64,000 nucleotides of DNA from Jiangella alba (GCF_900106035.1 NZ_FNUC01000004.1:744001-808000); one strand, 5' to 3'. Positions 9,721 to 17,989 are shown, numbered from the stretch's first letter. Notes: generated by a model from the letters alone, not told the origin. Translations and numbers: made by a program.

Positions 9721-9762
9721 GCCGAATCCGGTTTTGGGGACAACCAGCAAAACCGGATCGGC
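9721..9762. repeat. Near-perfect 15-bp inverted repeat upstream of the pilin genes
   Basis: The left arm GCCGAATCCGGTTTTG (9721-9736) and right arm CAAAACCGGATCGGC (9748-9762) pair along 15 bp with one bulged A. The loop is 11 nt. It lies about 96 bp upstream of the pilin start and 124 bp beyond the PPOX stop. It could end PPOX transcription or act as a regulatory dyad. There is no clear T-run after either arm. Confidence 0.75.
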
Positions 9763-9763
9763 C

Positions 9764-9772
9764 TGTGGACAA
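9764..9772 (-). promoter_or_regulatory. DnaA-box match (TTGTCCACA)
   Basis: TGTGGACAA on the plus strand is the exact reverse complement of TTGTCCACA, the high-GC actinobacterial DnaA box. It lies next to the inverted repeat at 9721-9762, upstream of the pilin genes. Binding is inferred from sequence only. Confidence 0.45.
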
Positions 9773-9885
9773 CCCGAGGCGCATCGGCGGTTGCCGCGCG
9801 GCGACTCAGCGGGGCCGACCGCCGGTACGTCTATCGGTAGGGGCTCAGCGCCGTGGCCGAGCAGTGACGCCCCTCGCTGCGGCCG

Positions 9886-10314
9886 TCAGGCGTAGGACCA
9901 GCCGGACCAGGCGGTGATCTCGATCAGGATGACCGGCCCGCGCGGCGGTTCGGCTCGGTACTGGCCGTAGCGCAGGCTCAGCGCGACGAGTGCGCCGTCG
10001 CGGCCGTTGCCGTCGTCGAGGACGACGGCACGGCCGTCGGCGCGGACCCACCAGAGCTGCGTCCAGTCCTCGTCGTAGTGGTCGCACAGGAGCGAGACCA
10101 GCGGGTTCTCGGCGATGTTGCGCAGCCGCCGCAATGCGACAGTGGTCTTCGGCTTCTGGTCGACGGCGATCGCGATGCGGTCGGCGCTGGACGACGTCAC
10201 CAGGGCGAAGGTGACGGGGACCAGGTGCGGCTGACCGTCGGCGCCGGTCGTGGCCAGGTGCGCGACCCGAGCCGCCGACATCCGCTGCCTACACGTTTCC
10301 GGCGCCAGCCGCAC
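9886..10314 (-). CDS. PPOX-class F420-dependent oxidoreductase (TIGR03668-like)
   Basis: This 142-aa split-barrel flavin/F420 protein has VAHLATTGADGQPHLVPVTFAL at the N-terminus, a basic cofactor region (DQKPKTTVALRRLRNI) and LLCDHYDEDWTQLWWVRADG. It matches the small actinobacterial PPOX F420 family and probably reduces an unidentified substrate with F420H2. The start is GTG 10314. It sits inside the tad locus, between the pilin genes and tadC, with no obvious link to piliation. In M. tuberculosis, as I recall, the tad genes are contiguous here. Confidence 0.85.
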   Translation of the reverse strand: MRLAPETCRQRMSAARVAHLATTGADGQPHLVPVTFALVTSSSADRIAIAVDQKPKTTVALRRLRNIAENPLVSLLCDHYDEDWTQLWWVRADGRAVVLDDGNGRDGALVALSLRYGQYRAEPPRGPVILIEITAWSGWSYA

Positions 10315-10350
10315 GACGCATCACCTCGGGTCGAGGCTACCGGTGCGGCG

Positions 10351-11172
10351 TCAGAGCAGCAGCGGCCCCGAGGTCGCGATGATCGGCACGACTCCGACCA
10401 GCACGAACGCCGGCAGGAAGCACAGCCCCAACGGCGCGGCGGCCCGGGCGCCCAGGGACCGGGCGCGTGCCTCTCCGGCCCAGCGGGCGGCGTCGCGAGC
10501 ATCGGCGGCCACCCGCTCCAGCACGGGCGACGGTGACGTCCCCCGCGTCATCGCCCCGGTCAGGGCTCGCGCCAGCGGCCGGACCGCCGGCTCGGCCGCG
10601 AGGCCGGACCAGGCTCGGTCCGGTTCGACGCCGACGCTCGCCGCCGCGGCGGCGTCGATGAGCGCACGACCGAGTGGTCCGCCGATTGCCGCGCCGACCG
10701 ACTCGGCTGCGGCCGCCGGTGGGCAACCGGCCGACAGCGCCGCCGTCATGAGGTCAGCCGCGAGCGGCAGCGTCGCGACGATCCGTTCACGGTCGCGCTT
10801 CCGGGCTGCTGGTTCGAGCCGGCCCAGCCCGAACCAGGCCGAGGCGACAACGCCGGCGCCGAGGACGATCCCGGCCGCGTCACCGAACAGCACGAACGCC
10901 GCGAGGCCGGCGATCGCGGCCGCGAGTCCACGGCTGGCGCTGGAGACCGCGGCCGAGCCAGGAGCTTCGGGCCTACCGAACTGACGACGGCCCTTCGCCC
11001 CGCCACGTGGTGGCAGGCGCCCGGGCCGGGCAGGTTCCGAGGGATCGGCTCGCGACCTGGTCCAGCGCCGCTCGCGGCGGTGCAGGACGGTACGGAGCCG
11101 GACCACGCCAGGCGCCGGCGCGAACACCACGGCGGCCGCGAGGGCGGCGCAGAGCATGGACAGCAACGTCAC
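10351..11172 (-). CDS. TadC-like type II/IV secretion F-family membrane protein
   Basis: This 273-aa protein has an N-terminal helix, a hydrophilic basic stretch, two central helices (GLAAAIAGLAAFVLFGDAAGIVLGAG), a T2SSF cytoplasmic domain (LPLAADLMTAALSAGCPPAAAAESVG) and C-terminal helices (LGLCFLPAFVLVGVVPII). It corresponds to Rv3657c and should form the inner-membrane platform with TadB. The start is GTG 11172. TadB ends 82 bp upstream on the same strand. Confidence 0.88.
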   Translation of the reverse strand: MTLLSMLCAALAAAVVFAPAPGVVRLRTVLHRRERRWTRSRADPSEPARPGRLPPRGGAKGRRQFGRPEAPGSAAVSSASRGLAAAIAGLAAFVLFGDAAGIVLGAGVVASAWFGLGRLEPAARKRDRERIVATLPLAADLMTAALSAGCPPAAAAESVGAAIGGPLGRALIDAAAAASVGVEPDRAWSGLAAEPAVRPLARALTGAMTRGTSPSPVLERVAADARDAARWAGEARARSLGARAAAPLGLCFLPAFVLVGVVPIIATSGPLLL

Positions 11173-11254
11173 GGGCGGCTCACCAACCTCGCCCCGGGCG
11201 CACGGGCACCTCGACGCGCCGCTCGCGGCGGCAAGCCGGCTGGGTGTGGTTTCG

Positions 11255-12064
11255 TCACGGCTCCCATGACGACCTGGTCTGCCGCGACACCCGGTCGACC
11301 CAGAACAGGCCGGCTGCGACGAACAGCACGGCGAGCACCAGGCACGCGAGCCCGTACGGCGTCCCGGTCAGGAAGCCGAGCGCGTCGCCGTCACCCGACG
11401 AGAACAGCAGCAACGTCGCCACCGGCAGGCACGCCATCAGCCGTGCCGTCGCCCGGACAGCCGCCAACTGGGCATCGGACTCGCGCCGGACGGTCGCCTC
11501 GGCGCGCACCGAGTCGGCCACCGCGACGAGCACTGTGGACGGCGCGGCACCCGTGCGCTCGGACACCTCCCAGGCCGCCGCGACCGCATGCAGCGCCCCC
11601 GCTCCCGGAAGTGCGCCGGTGGCGCGCAGGGCGTCAGAAGGGTCGCCGCCGAGGGCGGTTCGACCCGCGGCGGGGCCGAACAGCTCGGGCCACTCGTCGG
11701 CGACCGCGCCCAGTGCGTGGGCGGGCGGCACGCCCGACGCGAGCTCACCCGCGAGCGCGACGCAGCCTTCCGCGACGTCGGACTCGCGGCGTCGCCGGTC
11801 CAGCCGCTGCCGCCGGCGCCGCAGCCAGACCCGTCCGAGTGGGACCGCGAGCAGGCCGGCCACCAGCCCGGCCGTTCCCGCGACCGTGAGGCCGGCCGAT
11901 CCGGCGACGACCGACCCGCCGATGAGCAGGAGTCGTGGCGGCAGCCGCCTCAACACCGCAGCACGACCCGCGGGCCGTCCGAGCCGAGTCTCCAGCAACG
12001 ACGGACGCCCGGCCCACACGACCGCCGCCAACCCACCCAGCACGATCGCCAGCAGCCCCGTCAC
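11255..12064 (-). CDS. TadB-like inner-membrane platform protein
   Basis: This protein is about 269 aa. It has paired N-terminal helices, a basic stretch (RVWLRRRRQRLDRRRRESD), a T2SSF cytoplasmic domain (VALAGELASGVPPAHALGAVADEWP) and C-terminal helices (ATARLMACLPVATLLLFSSG, LACLVLAVLFVAAGLFWV). It corresponds to Rv3658c. GTG 12064 overlaps the tadA stop as GTGA; GTG 12073 is an alternative three codons longer. Confidence 0.88.
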   Translation of the reverse strand: MTGLLAIVLGGLAAVVWAGRPSLLETRLGRPAGRAAVLRRLPPRLLLIGGSVVAGSAGLTVAGTAGLVAGLLAVPLGRVWLRRRRQRLDRRRRESDVAEGCVALAGELASGVPPAHALGAVADEWPELFGPAAGRTALGGDPSDALRATGALPGAGALHAVAAAWEVSERTGAAPSTVLVAVADSVRAEATVRRESDAQLAAVRATARLMACLPVATLLLFSSGDGDALGFLTGTPYGLACLVLAVLFVAAGLFWVDRVSRQTRSSWEP

Positions 12065-13269
12065 GGTTCCCACCCCCGCCGCGCGAGCAGATCGGCCAGC
12101 ACGCCGAACCCCGGACCGCGCGCCACCACGCCGTCGCCGCCGACCCGGAAGGCCGCCGCCGTCGCCAGTCCGCCGCCGACCCGACCGTCCGATCCGCCGC
12201 CACCGCCGACCACGTCGACCGCACCGTCGCCGACCACGTCGACCTGCACCACCCGGCGCCGGCCGTCGTCGTCTCTGACGAGGTGGACCACGGCATCGAG
12301 AGCCGCCCGTGCCTGAGCGTGCACCGCCGCCCGCCCCAACCCCGCCGCCAGCCCGAGCGCCTCCAGTCGCGCCGGCACGTCCGCCGTCGAGTTGGCGTGC
12401 AGAGTTCCGCAGCCGCCCTCGTGACCCGTGTTCAGTGCGGCCAGCAGATCGACGACCTCGGCACCACGCACCTCGCCGACGACGATCCGGTCGGGCCGCA
12501 TGCGCAACGCCTGCCGGACCAACACGTCGAGTCCGATGCGACCGGCACCTTCGACGTTGGCCACACGCGCCTCGAGCCGGACCACGTGCGGGTGATCGGG
12601 ACGCAGCTCGCCGGCATCTTCGACGAGCACGATGCGCTCACGTGGATCGCAGACGCCGAGCAACGCCTCGAGCACCGTGGTCTTGCCGCAGCCCGTCCGC
12701 CCGGTGATCAGGAACGCCAGCCGAGCCCGCACGAGCGCCGTCAGCCAGGGCTCCAGCGCGCTGGGGACCGTGCCCGCGGCGACTAGGTCGCCGAGGCTCA
12801 GCGCACGCCCGGAAGGGACCCGCAGCGAGATGACCGTGCCGTCCGGCGCGACCGGCGGCACGACGGCGTGGAGCCGCACGCCGCCGGCGAGCCGGGCGTC
12901 GACGTACGGAACCGCGTCGTCGAGCCGGCGTCCGGCCGAGGCGGCGAGCCGAACCGCGAGCCGTCGCACCGCGGTCTCGTCCCGGAACCGCACCAGCTCG
13001 CGCCGCAAGCCGTCACCGTCGTCGATCCAGACCTCATCGGGCGCGTTGACCAGCACGTCCGTCACCCCGGGACGGCGCAACAGCGGATCGAGCGGCCCGG
13101 CGCCGATGATCTCGGCCCGCAGCGCCTCGGTGACCTCGAGCACCGCGGCGTCGCCGAGGACGGCGCCCTCGGAGCGCAGCAACGCGGCGACCCGGGCGGG
13201 CGTCGGCGCCTCGGCAGCCTGCGCGAGCGTGCCCCGGATGCGGTCGAGCAGCGTCTCGTCGAACTTCAT
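12061..13269 (-). CDS. TadA/VirB11-like secretion ATPase
   Basis: This 402-aa hexameric ATPase powers pilus assembly. It has the VirB11-type N-terminal region (GAGPLDPLLRRPGVTDVLVN), Walker A GRTGCGKT, Walker B-like RIVLVEDAGEL with a nearby Asp box, and MRPDRIVVGEVRGAEV with GTLHANS downstream. It corresponds to Rv3659c. The start at ATG 13269 overlaps the ssd stop as ATGA, which excludes a longer frame reaching 13320. The C-terminal 60 residues are Gly/Val-rich (DVVGGGGGSDGRVGGG). Confidence 0.94.
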   Translation of the reverse strand: MKFDETLLDRIRGTLAQAAEAPTPARVAALLRSEGAVLGDAAVLEVTEALRAEIIGAGPLDPLLRRPGVTDVLVNAPDEVWIDDGDGLRRELVRFRDETAVRRLAVRLAASAGRRLDDAVPYVDARLAGGVRLHAVVPPVAPDGTVISLRVPSGRALSLGDLVAAGTVPSALEPWLTALVRARLAFLITGRTGCGKTTVLEALLGVCDPRERIVLVEDAGELRPDHPHVVRLEARVANVEGAGRIGLDVLVRQALRMRPDRIVVGEVRGAEVVDLLAALNTGHEGGCGTLHANSTADVPARLEALGLAAGLGRAAVHAQARAALDAVVHLVRDDDGRRRVVQVDVVGDGAVDVVGGGGGSDGRVGGGLATAAAFRVGGDGVVARGPGFGVLADLLARRGWEP

Positions 13270-14393
13270 GTGCCGACCAGCCGGTGGTCGCGGAGGAGCG
13301 ATTCGAGCAGCCGGCCGCACCCCTGAACCATTGGACCCTTGTTGTCGAGGCCGGGCGATTCACCGCGATCGAGTTGCGTCCCGAGCCGGGGCTCGGCCGG
13401 GAGATGCAGGGCGAACGGCAGTCCGAGCGCCATCGCGACGTCCGGTCCACGCAGGCCTGAGGACGAGGGGCCACGTGTCACCACGCGCACGTCGGCGGCG
13501 AGCGTGGTGAGGCTCGCCGCGACCCGATTGGCCGACGCGACCGCTCGCACCTCGGCCGGCACGACCAGGAGCACGGAGGCGCACAGCCCGATGGCGTACT
13601 CGGCGGCTGGATCGGGCCATCGCGGCAGATCGAGCACGACCAGGTCGACGGCCCGTCTGGCCGCGGCAAGGACCACGTCGGCGGCGTCGGGAGCGAGCGT
13701 CAGCAGGTCGCCGCGATCCCAGGACAGGACGGCCAGCCCGTGACGACCGGGCAGCTCGGATCGCAGCGCCCGCGCCCCGAGGCGGCCCCTGCTTTCGGCG
13801 AGGTCGGGCCAGCGCAGACCGGTGACGTCCTCGGCGCCGAGGACGAGGTCGAGGCCGCCGCCGAGCGGATCGAGGTCGGCCAGGATGACCGTCATCCCCT
13901 GCCGGCTCGCCGTCACCGCCAGTCCGGTGGCCAGCACGGACGCGCCCGCGCCGCCGCGACCACCCATGACGCCGACCACCAGCGCGTCCCCGCCGCCGCC
14001 CTCGGCCGCGTCGGCGAACCGGCCCGCCAGCCAGGGCTCGCCCTCCGGGAAGAACAGCACCTGTTCCGCCCCGATGGCGACGCCGCGACGCCAGATTCCG
14101 GCGTCGTCCTCGTGAACGCCGACCAGGATGACGCCCGGCCGACGTGGCAACGACATCGCGGTGACGGCGTCGGCCTCATCGTCGCCGACGACCACCAGTG
14201 GAACGTGTGACCAGCGTGATCGCGCCGATTCGAGGCGATCGACGACCTCGAGCTCGACGGACGCGGCGGCCGCGATGCGGAGCAGATCGTCGAGGACGGC
14301 GTCGTTGTGGGTGATGACCAGCGGCCGTGGTGGCGGCGGCACGTCGATCGGGCCGGCTGGACGACGGCGGGGGCGGGTGGCGGTGCGGGACAC
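13266..14393 (-). CDS. ssd: Septum-site-determining protein Ssd / CpaE-like ATPase
   Basis: This 375-aa MinD/CpaE-family protein has a receiver-like N-terminal domain followed by a P-loop domain with GVMGGRGGAGASVLATGLA. In this deviant Walker A the usual GKT end reads GAS, as in actinobacterial Ssd. Further motifs are VILADLDPLGGGLDLVLG and LVVLDLPRWPDPAAEYA. Rv3660c (Ssd) affects septum formation, while CpaE positions Tad machinery. I chose GTG 14393 on the GGAGGT just upstream. It heads the tad operon. Two DnaA-box matches lie 80-117 bp upstream of its start. Confidence 0.9.
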   Translation of the reverse strand: MSRTATRPRRRPAGPIDVPPPPRPLVITHNDAVLDDLLRIAAAASVELEVVDRLESARSRWSHVPLVVVGDDEADAVTAMSLPRRPGVILVGVHEDDAGIWRRGVAIGAEQVLFFPEGEPWLAGRFADAAEGGGGDALVVGVMGGRGGAGASVLATGLAVTASRQGMTVILADLDPLGGGLDLVLGAEDVTGLRWPDLAESRGRLGARALRSELPGRHGLAVLSWDRGDLLTLAPDAADVVLAAARRAVDLVVLDLPRWPDPAAEYAIGLCASVLLVVPAEVRAVASANRVAASLTTLAADVRVVTRGPSSSGLRGPDVAMALGLPFALHLPAEPRLGTQLDRGESPGLDNKGPMVQGCGRLLESLLRDHRLVGT

Positions 14394-14472
14394 GGGACCT
14401 CCGGGGATGGGTGCGGAACTCCCTTTCACCCTTGCCGCTGCGAGCGTTTCGTTCGCGGGCCGATTCGCGGAT

Positions 14473-14510
14473 TGTGGACAACTCGGCGAATTCGTTGGGG
14501 CTGTGGACAA
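14473..14510 (-). promoter_or_regulatory. Pair of DnaA-box matches upstream of ssd
   Basis: Exact TTGTCCACA boxes on the minus strand lie at 14473-14481 and 14502-14510, 29 bp apart centre to centre (about three helical turns). They lie upstream of the ssd/tad operon start. The spacing and exactness suggest cooperative DnaA binding, but this is inferred. Confidence 0.5.
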
Positions 14511-14545
14511 CTGCCTGTCGAGGGGGCGCAGCCGCCGGTGGCGCG

Positions 14546-15200
14546 GCGCTCGGGAGGTCCGCAGAACGACGCTCGATCAGTCGGCGGCGCTCGGACGGCC
14601 GGCGGCCTGCGGTAGACGGCGCGGCACTCAGGCGGCCGGCCGGCGGCGCAGCGCTCGGGCGGTCCGCTGAACGACGCTCGATCAGTCGGCGGCGCGCGGC
14701 ACTCGGTCTGCCGACGCTCGATCGGTCGGCGGCCGGTGGCGCGCGGCACTCGGTCGGTCGGCGGCGTGCGGTAGACGGAACCGGCGCTCGGGAGGTCCGC
14801 GGAACGACGCTCGATCGGTCGGCGGCCGGTGGCGTGCGGTGGCCCGGCCGGAACGGCGCGGCGTGCGGCGGCCGAACGGTGGTCAAGCGGCGGTGCGGCA
14901 CTCAGGCGCCGGCTGGTAGCACGGCGGCCGGCGGTACGGCGGCCGGCGGCACGGCGGCGTGCGGCCGGTGGCGTGCGGCCGGCAGGACGGCGCCCGGGCG
15001 GTCGGTCCGCGGAACGGCGCGACAGCCTGCGGGCCGATGGGGGCGGGACGCGCGGGCCAACCCCCGGATCGAGGCACGGCCCGGCGACGGCCCACTCGGC
15101 GACGGCGACGACGGCCGACCCGACGACGCACAGCCCGGCAACGCACGACCCGGCGACGGCCGACCCGGAGACGCGCGGCTCGCCCCACACCCGAGCAGCG
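14546..15200. repeat. Degenerate interspersed repeats in the ssd-6C intergenic region
   Basis: A unit of about 43 bp, beginning GCGCTCGGGAGGTCCGC and ending GACGCTCGATCGGTCGGCGG, recurs at 14546-14588, 14651-14693 and 14784-14826. Partial copies lie at about 14708-14733 and 14992-15025. The spacers also repeat (GGCCGGTGGCGTGCGG, GCGGTAGACGG). From about 15070 to 15180 a second family built on CCCGGCGACGGCC follows. Open frames exist on both strands but none resembles a protein. I see no gene between ssd and the 6C RNA. Confidence 0.7.
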
Positions 15201-15255
15201 TGGCGAACCGGAAACGGTCCCCGTCGCCCAGCAGCGCTGATGAAACCGGTACCGG

Positions 15256-15297
15256 AAAAAAGACACGGCCCCTGCCGGGTGGGAGGCAGGAGCCGTG
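15256..15297 (-). terminator. Intrinsic terminator of the 6C RNA
   Basis: On the minus strand a 12-bp stem with one mismatch (15264-15276 with 15285-15297) is followed by TCTTTTTTCC. It faces left, away from the HAD gene, so it cannot serve that gene. It ends the 6C RNA. Confidence 0.9.
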
Positions 15298-15360
15298 CGG
15301 ACCCGGCCAGGGGGCGGGCCGGGTCAAAAGGCGGCGGGGGGGTGCCGCCAGAACGCATCG
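15256..15360 (-). ncRNA. 6C small RNA (B11-type)
   Basis: On the minus strand three hairpins follow one another, each with a C-rich loop. Stem GGCGGC/GCCGCC (15330-15349) has seven C in the loop. Stem ACCCGGCC/GGCCGGGT (15301-15324) has loop CGCCCCCT. The terminal stem (15264-15297) has loop TCCCACCC. The last stem is followed by a T-run. C-rich hairpin loops define the 6C RNA, and in M. tuberculosis 6C (B11) lies between ssd and the HAD gene Rv3661, exactly as here. The 5' end (about 15360) is estimated from a weak GACGAT -10. 6C RNAs act on GC-rich mRNAs through their C loops. Confidence 0.88.
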
Positions 15361-15468
15361 TCCCCAACGGTGGCTGGGGCCAAACCAACGCGACGACTTT
15401 TAATCCGGCGCCCGCCACGGAGCCGCCTGGGCAGCGGCCACCGGCACTCCTGGATATCCTCGTTACTC

Positions 15469-16278
15469 GTGGACAACGACGACCGCCCTGCGACCGCGGC
15501 GTTCTTCGACCTCGATAAGACGATCATCGCGAAGTCGAGCACGCTGGCCTTCTCCAAGAGCTTCTACCAGGGCGGTCTGATCAACCGTCGAGCTGTGCTG
15601 CGCAGCGCGTATGCCCAGTTCGTCTATCTGGTGGGTGGCGCCGACCACGACCAGATGGAGCGCATGCGCGAGTACCTCTCGGGCCTGGTCACCGGCTGGG
15701 ACGTGCAGGTGGTCAAGGACATCGTCGCGGAGACGCTGCACACGATCGTCGACCCCATCGTGTACGACGAGGCGGTCACGCTGATCGAGGAGCACCACCT
15801 GGCCGGCCGCGAGGTCGTCGTGGTGTCGTCGAGCGGCGCGGAGGTGGTCGAGCCGATCGGCGACATGCTGGGGGCCGACCGCGTCATCGCGACCCGCATG
15901 GTCGTGGGCGACGACGGCAAGTACACCGGCGAGATCGACTACTACGCGTACGGCGACAACAAGGCCGAGGCGATCCGCGAGCTGGCCAAGGACAAGGGCT
16001 ACGACCTCAGCCGCAGCTACGCGTACACGGATTCCGCGACCGACCTGCCGATGCTGGAGGCGGTCGGCCACCCGTACGCCGTCAACCCCGACCGCGCGCT
16101 GCGCCGAGCCGCCGCCGACAACGGCTGGCCGGTGCTGGTGTTCTCGAAGCCGGTGGCGCTGCGCCAGCGGGCGTCGATCAGGGACGCGCCGAAACCGGCC
16201 ATCGCGGCGGCGGCGATCAGTGCGGGGGCGGCGGCAGCGGGGCTGGCCTGGTACGCCGTCCGGCGGCGCCGCTCCTGA
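15469..16278 (+). CDS. HAD-IB family phosphatase (SerB1-like) with C-terminal membrane anchor
   Basis: This 269-aa HAD hydrolase has motif I AFFDLDKTII, motif II VVVSSSGAEV, the motif III lysine in YGDNKAEAIREL and motif IV YAYTDSATDLPMLE. A C-terminal hydrophobic helix (AAAAISAGAAAAGLAWYAV) followed by RRRRS suggests membrane attachment. It corresponds to Rv3661, annotated SerB1; the substrate is unproven. The start is GTG 15469. A TATCCT -10-like hexamer at 15455-15460 ends 8 nt before it and there is no ribosome site, so the message may be leaderless. A near-match to the DnaA box overlaps the start codon. Confidence 0.88.
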   Translation: MDNDDRPATAAFFDLDKTIIAKSSTLAFSKSFYQGGLINRRAVLRSAYAQFVYLVGGADHDQMERMREYLSGLVTGWDVQVVKDIVAETLHTIVDPIVYDEAVTLIEEHHLAGREVVVVSSSGAEVVEPIGDMLGADRVIATRMVVGDDGKYTGEIDYYAYGDNKAEAIRELAKDKGYDLSRSYAYTDSATDLPMLEAVGHPYAVNPDRALRRAAADNGWPVLVFSKPVALRQRASIRDAPKPAIAAAAISAGAAAAGLAWYAVRRRRS

Positions 16279-16481
16279 GACCTCTGGATTGACGGAATCG
16301 GCTGGGAGCTTGCTGCCCCTCGAGCAGGACGAGGGCCGTGCGACCGTCCTCCGTTGCCGCGGCGTCCCGGCCAGGTCCTCAGCGCGCCGGACCTCCAGGC
16401 GGCCGGCGCGGGGGAGAATGCGACGTGCACCACGGCCGAAAGTCCGCCGCGTCGACCCCTCACCCGCCGCGCCGACCCCGG

Positions 16482-16934
16482 TCACCCGCCGAACTCGCGG
16501 CCCTTCTCGCGGTAGTACGCCGCCTCGTCGTCGCGGCCGAGCTCGTAGAGGACCTCGCTGAGCCGCGCCACGGCGGGACCGTGACCGGCGGCGGCGGCGC
16601 GGCGGTAGAACCGTTCCGCGGAGTCGAACTCCTGCCGCTCCACGTAGGAGTCGGCGAGGAACATCCAGTTGGAGATGTTGCCGGCGGACGGGTCGGTGAC
16701 CTGCGCGGAATCGACCGTCTGCTCCGTTCCGACCACGGGCTGCTGGGCCAGTGCCCGCGATCCGACCACGAGCGCCGCGGAGATGACACCACAGACCGCG
16801 AGGATCGTCGCCGACGCGGCTGTGGAGATCTCGACGTCCCTGGCGATCGCCACGATCAGGGCAGCGAGCAGCACTACGACGCCGGCCAGTACGAACCACA
16901 TGACGTATCTGAGCCGGTTCCCCCGGTTCACCAT
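16482..16934 (-). CDS. Small membrane protein with TPR/Sel1-like C-terminus
   Basis: This 150-aa protein has two N-terminal helices (YVMWFVLAGVVVLLAALIVAIA and ATILAVCGVISAALVVGSRAL). The cytoplasmic C-terminus resembles tetratricopeptide repeats (WMFLADSYVERQEFDSAERFYRRAAAAGHGPAVARLSEVLYELG). It may scaffold partners at the membrane. It is divergent from the next gene (100 bp between starts). About 200 bp separate it from the HAD gene, with no clear signal. I do not recognise a specific function. Confidence 0.75.
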   Translation of the reverse strand: MVNRGNRLRYVMWFVLAGVVVLLAALIVAIARDVEISTAASATILAVCGVISAALVVGSRALAQQPVVGTEQTVDSAQVTDPSAGNISNWMFLADSYVERQEFDSAERFYRRAAAAGHGPAVARLSEVLYELGRDDEAAYYREKGREFGG

Positions 16935-17034
16935 GGTTTCCGATCATGGCCTCGATGAGCAGACCTCGCAAACGGAACGAACCGTGACCGCCGCGTGATG
17001 TCCCGACGAGCAAGTAGCGGGTCACAATCGGTCC

Positions 17035-17946
17035 ATGGAGACCGACGACGAGCGCGACGTGCCACTTGAGCTGGGCACCGTCGGCCCGTCGCCCACTGAC
17101 GACGCCCCGGAATCGGCCCGTCCGACGCCGCGATGGAAGCTCTGGGGCGGGCTCGGCGCGGCGCTGGTCGTGGGCGCCGTTCTTGGCATTGTGGCGAACA
17201 ACGCGCGCAACGACGCCGCCGAGTACGCCGAGGTCGACCTCGTCCGCGGCTCGGTGGACACCGAATACGGCTCGCCGCTGTCGTCGAACTCACAGCGCCT
17301 GTACGTCAACCTGATCAACACCGGCCCGCGTGAGCTGGAGATCCTCTCCGTCGACGTCGAGGGATTCACGTCGCTGGACGACCCCGACGGCGGGCCCGTC
17401 ACCGCGGCGCCGGGCGAGTGGGTCCGCGTCGGCGCGATCGTTGAGGCGGACTGCGGCACCCGTCCGCCCGGAACGCTGCAGGTCCGCGTCCGCACCGCCT
17501 CCGGTGAGCAGACGGTCGTCGTGACCGGGCAGCCCGGCGACGACCAGCTGATCTGGGCCTGGCAGGGCGGCTGCGACACGGCCAGCGGCACCGGCGTCCT
17601 GGTCGGCGAGACCCGGACCGTCTCGGCCGACGCGAGCGGCGCGCACATCGTCCTGCCGGTGTCGAACAGCAGCGAGGAACGCCTCACCGTCACGGCGCTG
17701 GAGACCACGACCCCAGGCTTCGCGATGACCACCGATCCGCTGCCGATCGACATCGAGGCCGGAGAGACGGTGCAGGTCGAAACCACGTGGACCGTGACCG
17801 ACTGCGACAGCGCCGCCCAGTTCGCGGAGGCGACCGTCGCCGTCAACATCCACAACGACACCATGGACACCCGCGTCTCGCAGCCGCTGGGGAATCCGAC
17901 CCTGATCGAGCTGGTCCGACTGGCCGTCAGGGTCTGCGAAACGTAA
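17035..17946 (+). CDS. Single-pass membrane protein with two Ig-like extracytoplasmic domains, unknown
   Basis: This 303-aa protein has an acidic/Pro-rich cytoplasmic N-terminus, one helix (WGGLGAALVVGAVLGIVANNA) and an extracellular region. Two beta-rich segments look like repeats of one fold: RLYVNLINTGPRELEILSVD with a later Cys, and HIVLPVSNSSEERLTVTAL with VTDCDSAAQF. Four or five cysteines (ADCGT, GGCDT, TDCDS, VRVCET) could form disulfides. I do not recognise a family. Confidence 0.75.
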   Translation: METDDERDVPLELGTVGPSPTDDAPESARPTPRWKLWGGLGAALVVGAVLGIVANNARNDAAEYAEVDLVRGSVDTEYGSPLSSNSQRLYVNLINTGPRELEILSVDVEGFTSLDDPDGGPVTAAPGEWVRVGAIVEADCGTRPPGTLQVRVRTASGEQTVVVTGQPGDDQLIWAWQGGCDTASGTGVLVGETRTVSADASGAHIVLPVSNSSEERLTVTALETTTPGFAMTTDPLPIDIEAGETVQVETTWTVTDCDSAAQFAEATVAVNIHNDTMDTRVSQPLGNPTLIELVRLAVRVCET

Positions 17947-17989
17947 AGATCTACCCGTTGCCCTTTCGCTCTGCCCCCGTGATGTCTTA

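Noticed and set aside
14546-14826. CRISPR array
   Set aside because: Copies differ, spacing is irregular, spacers are themselves repetitive, and no cas genes are near.
14327-15418. Long open frames on both strands between ssd and the HAD gene
   Set aside because: They come from repeats in GC-rich DNA, overlap the 6C RNA, and resemble no protein.
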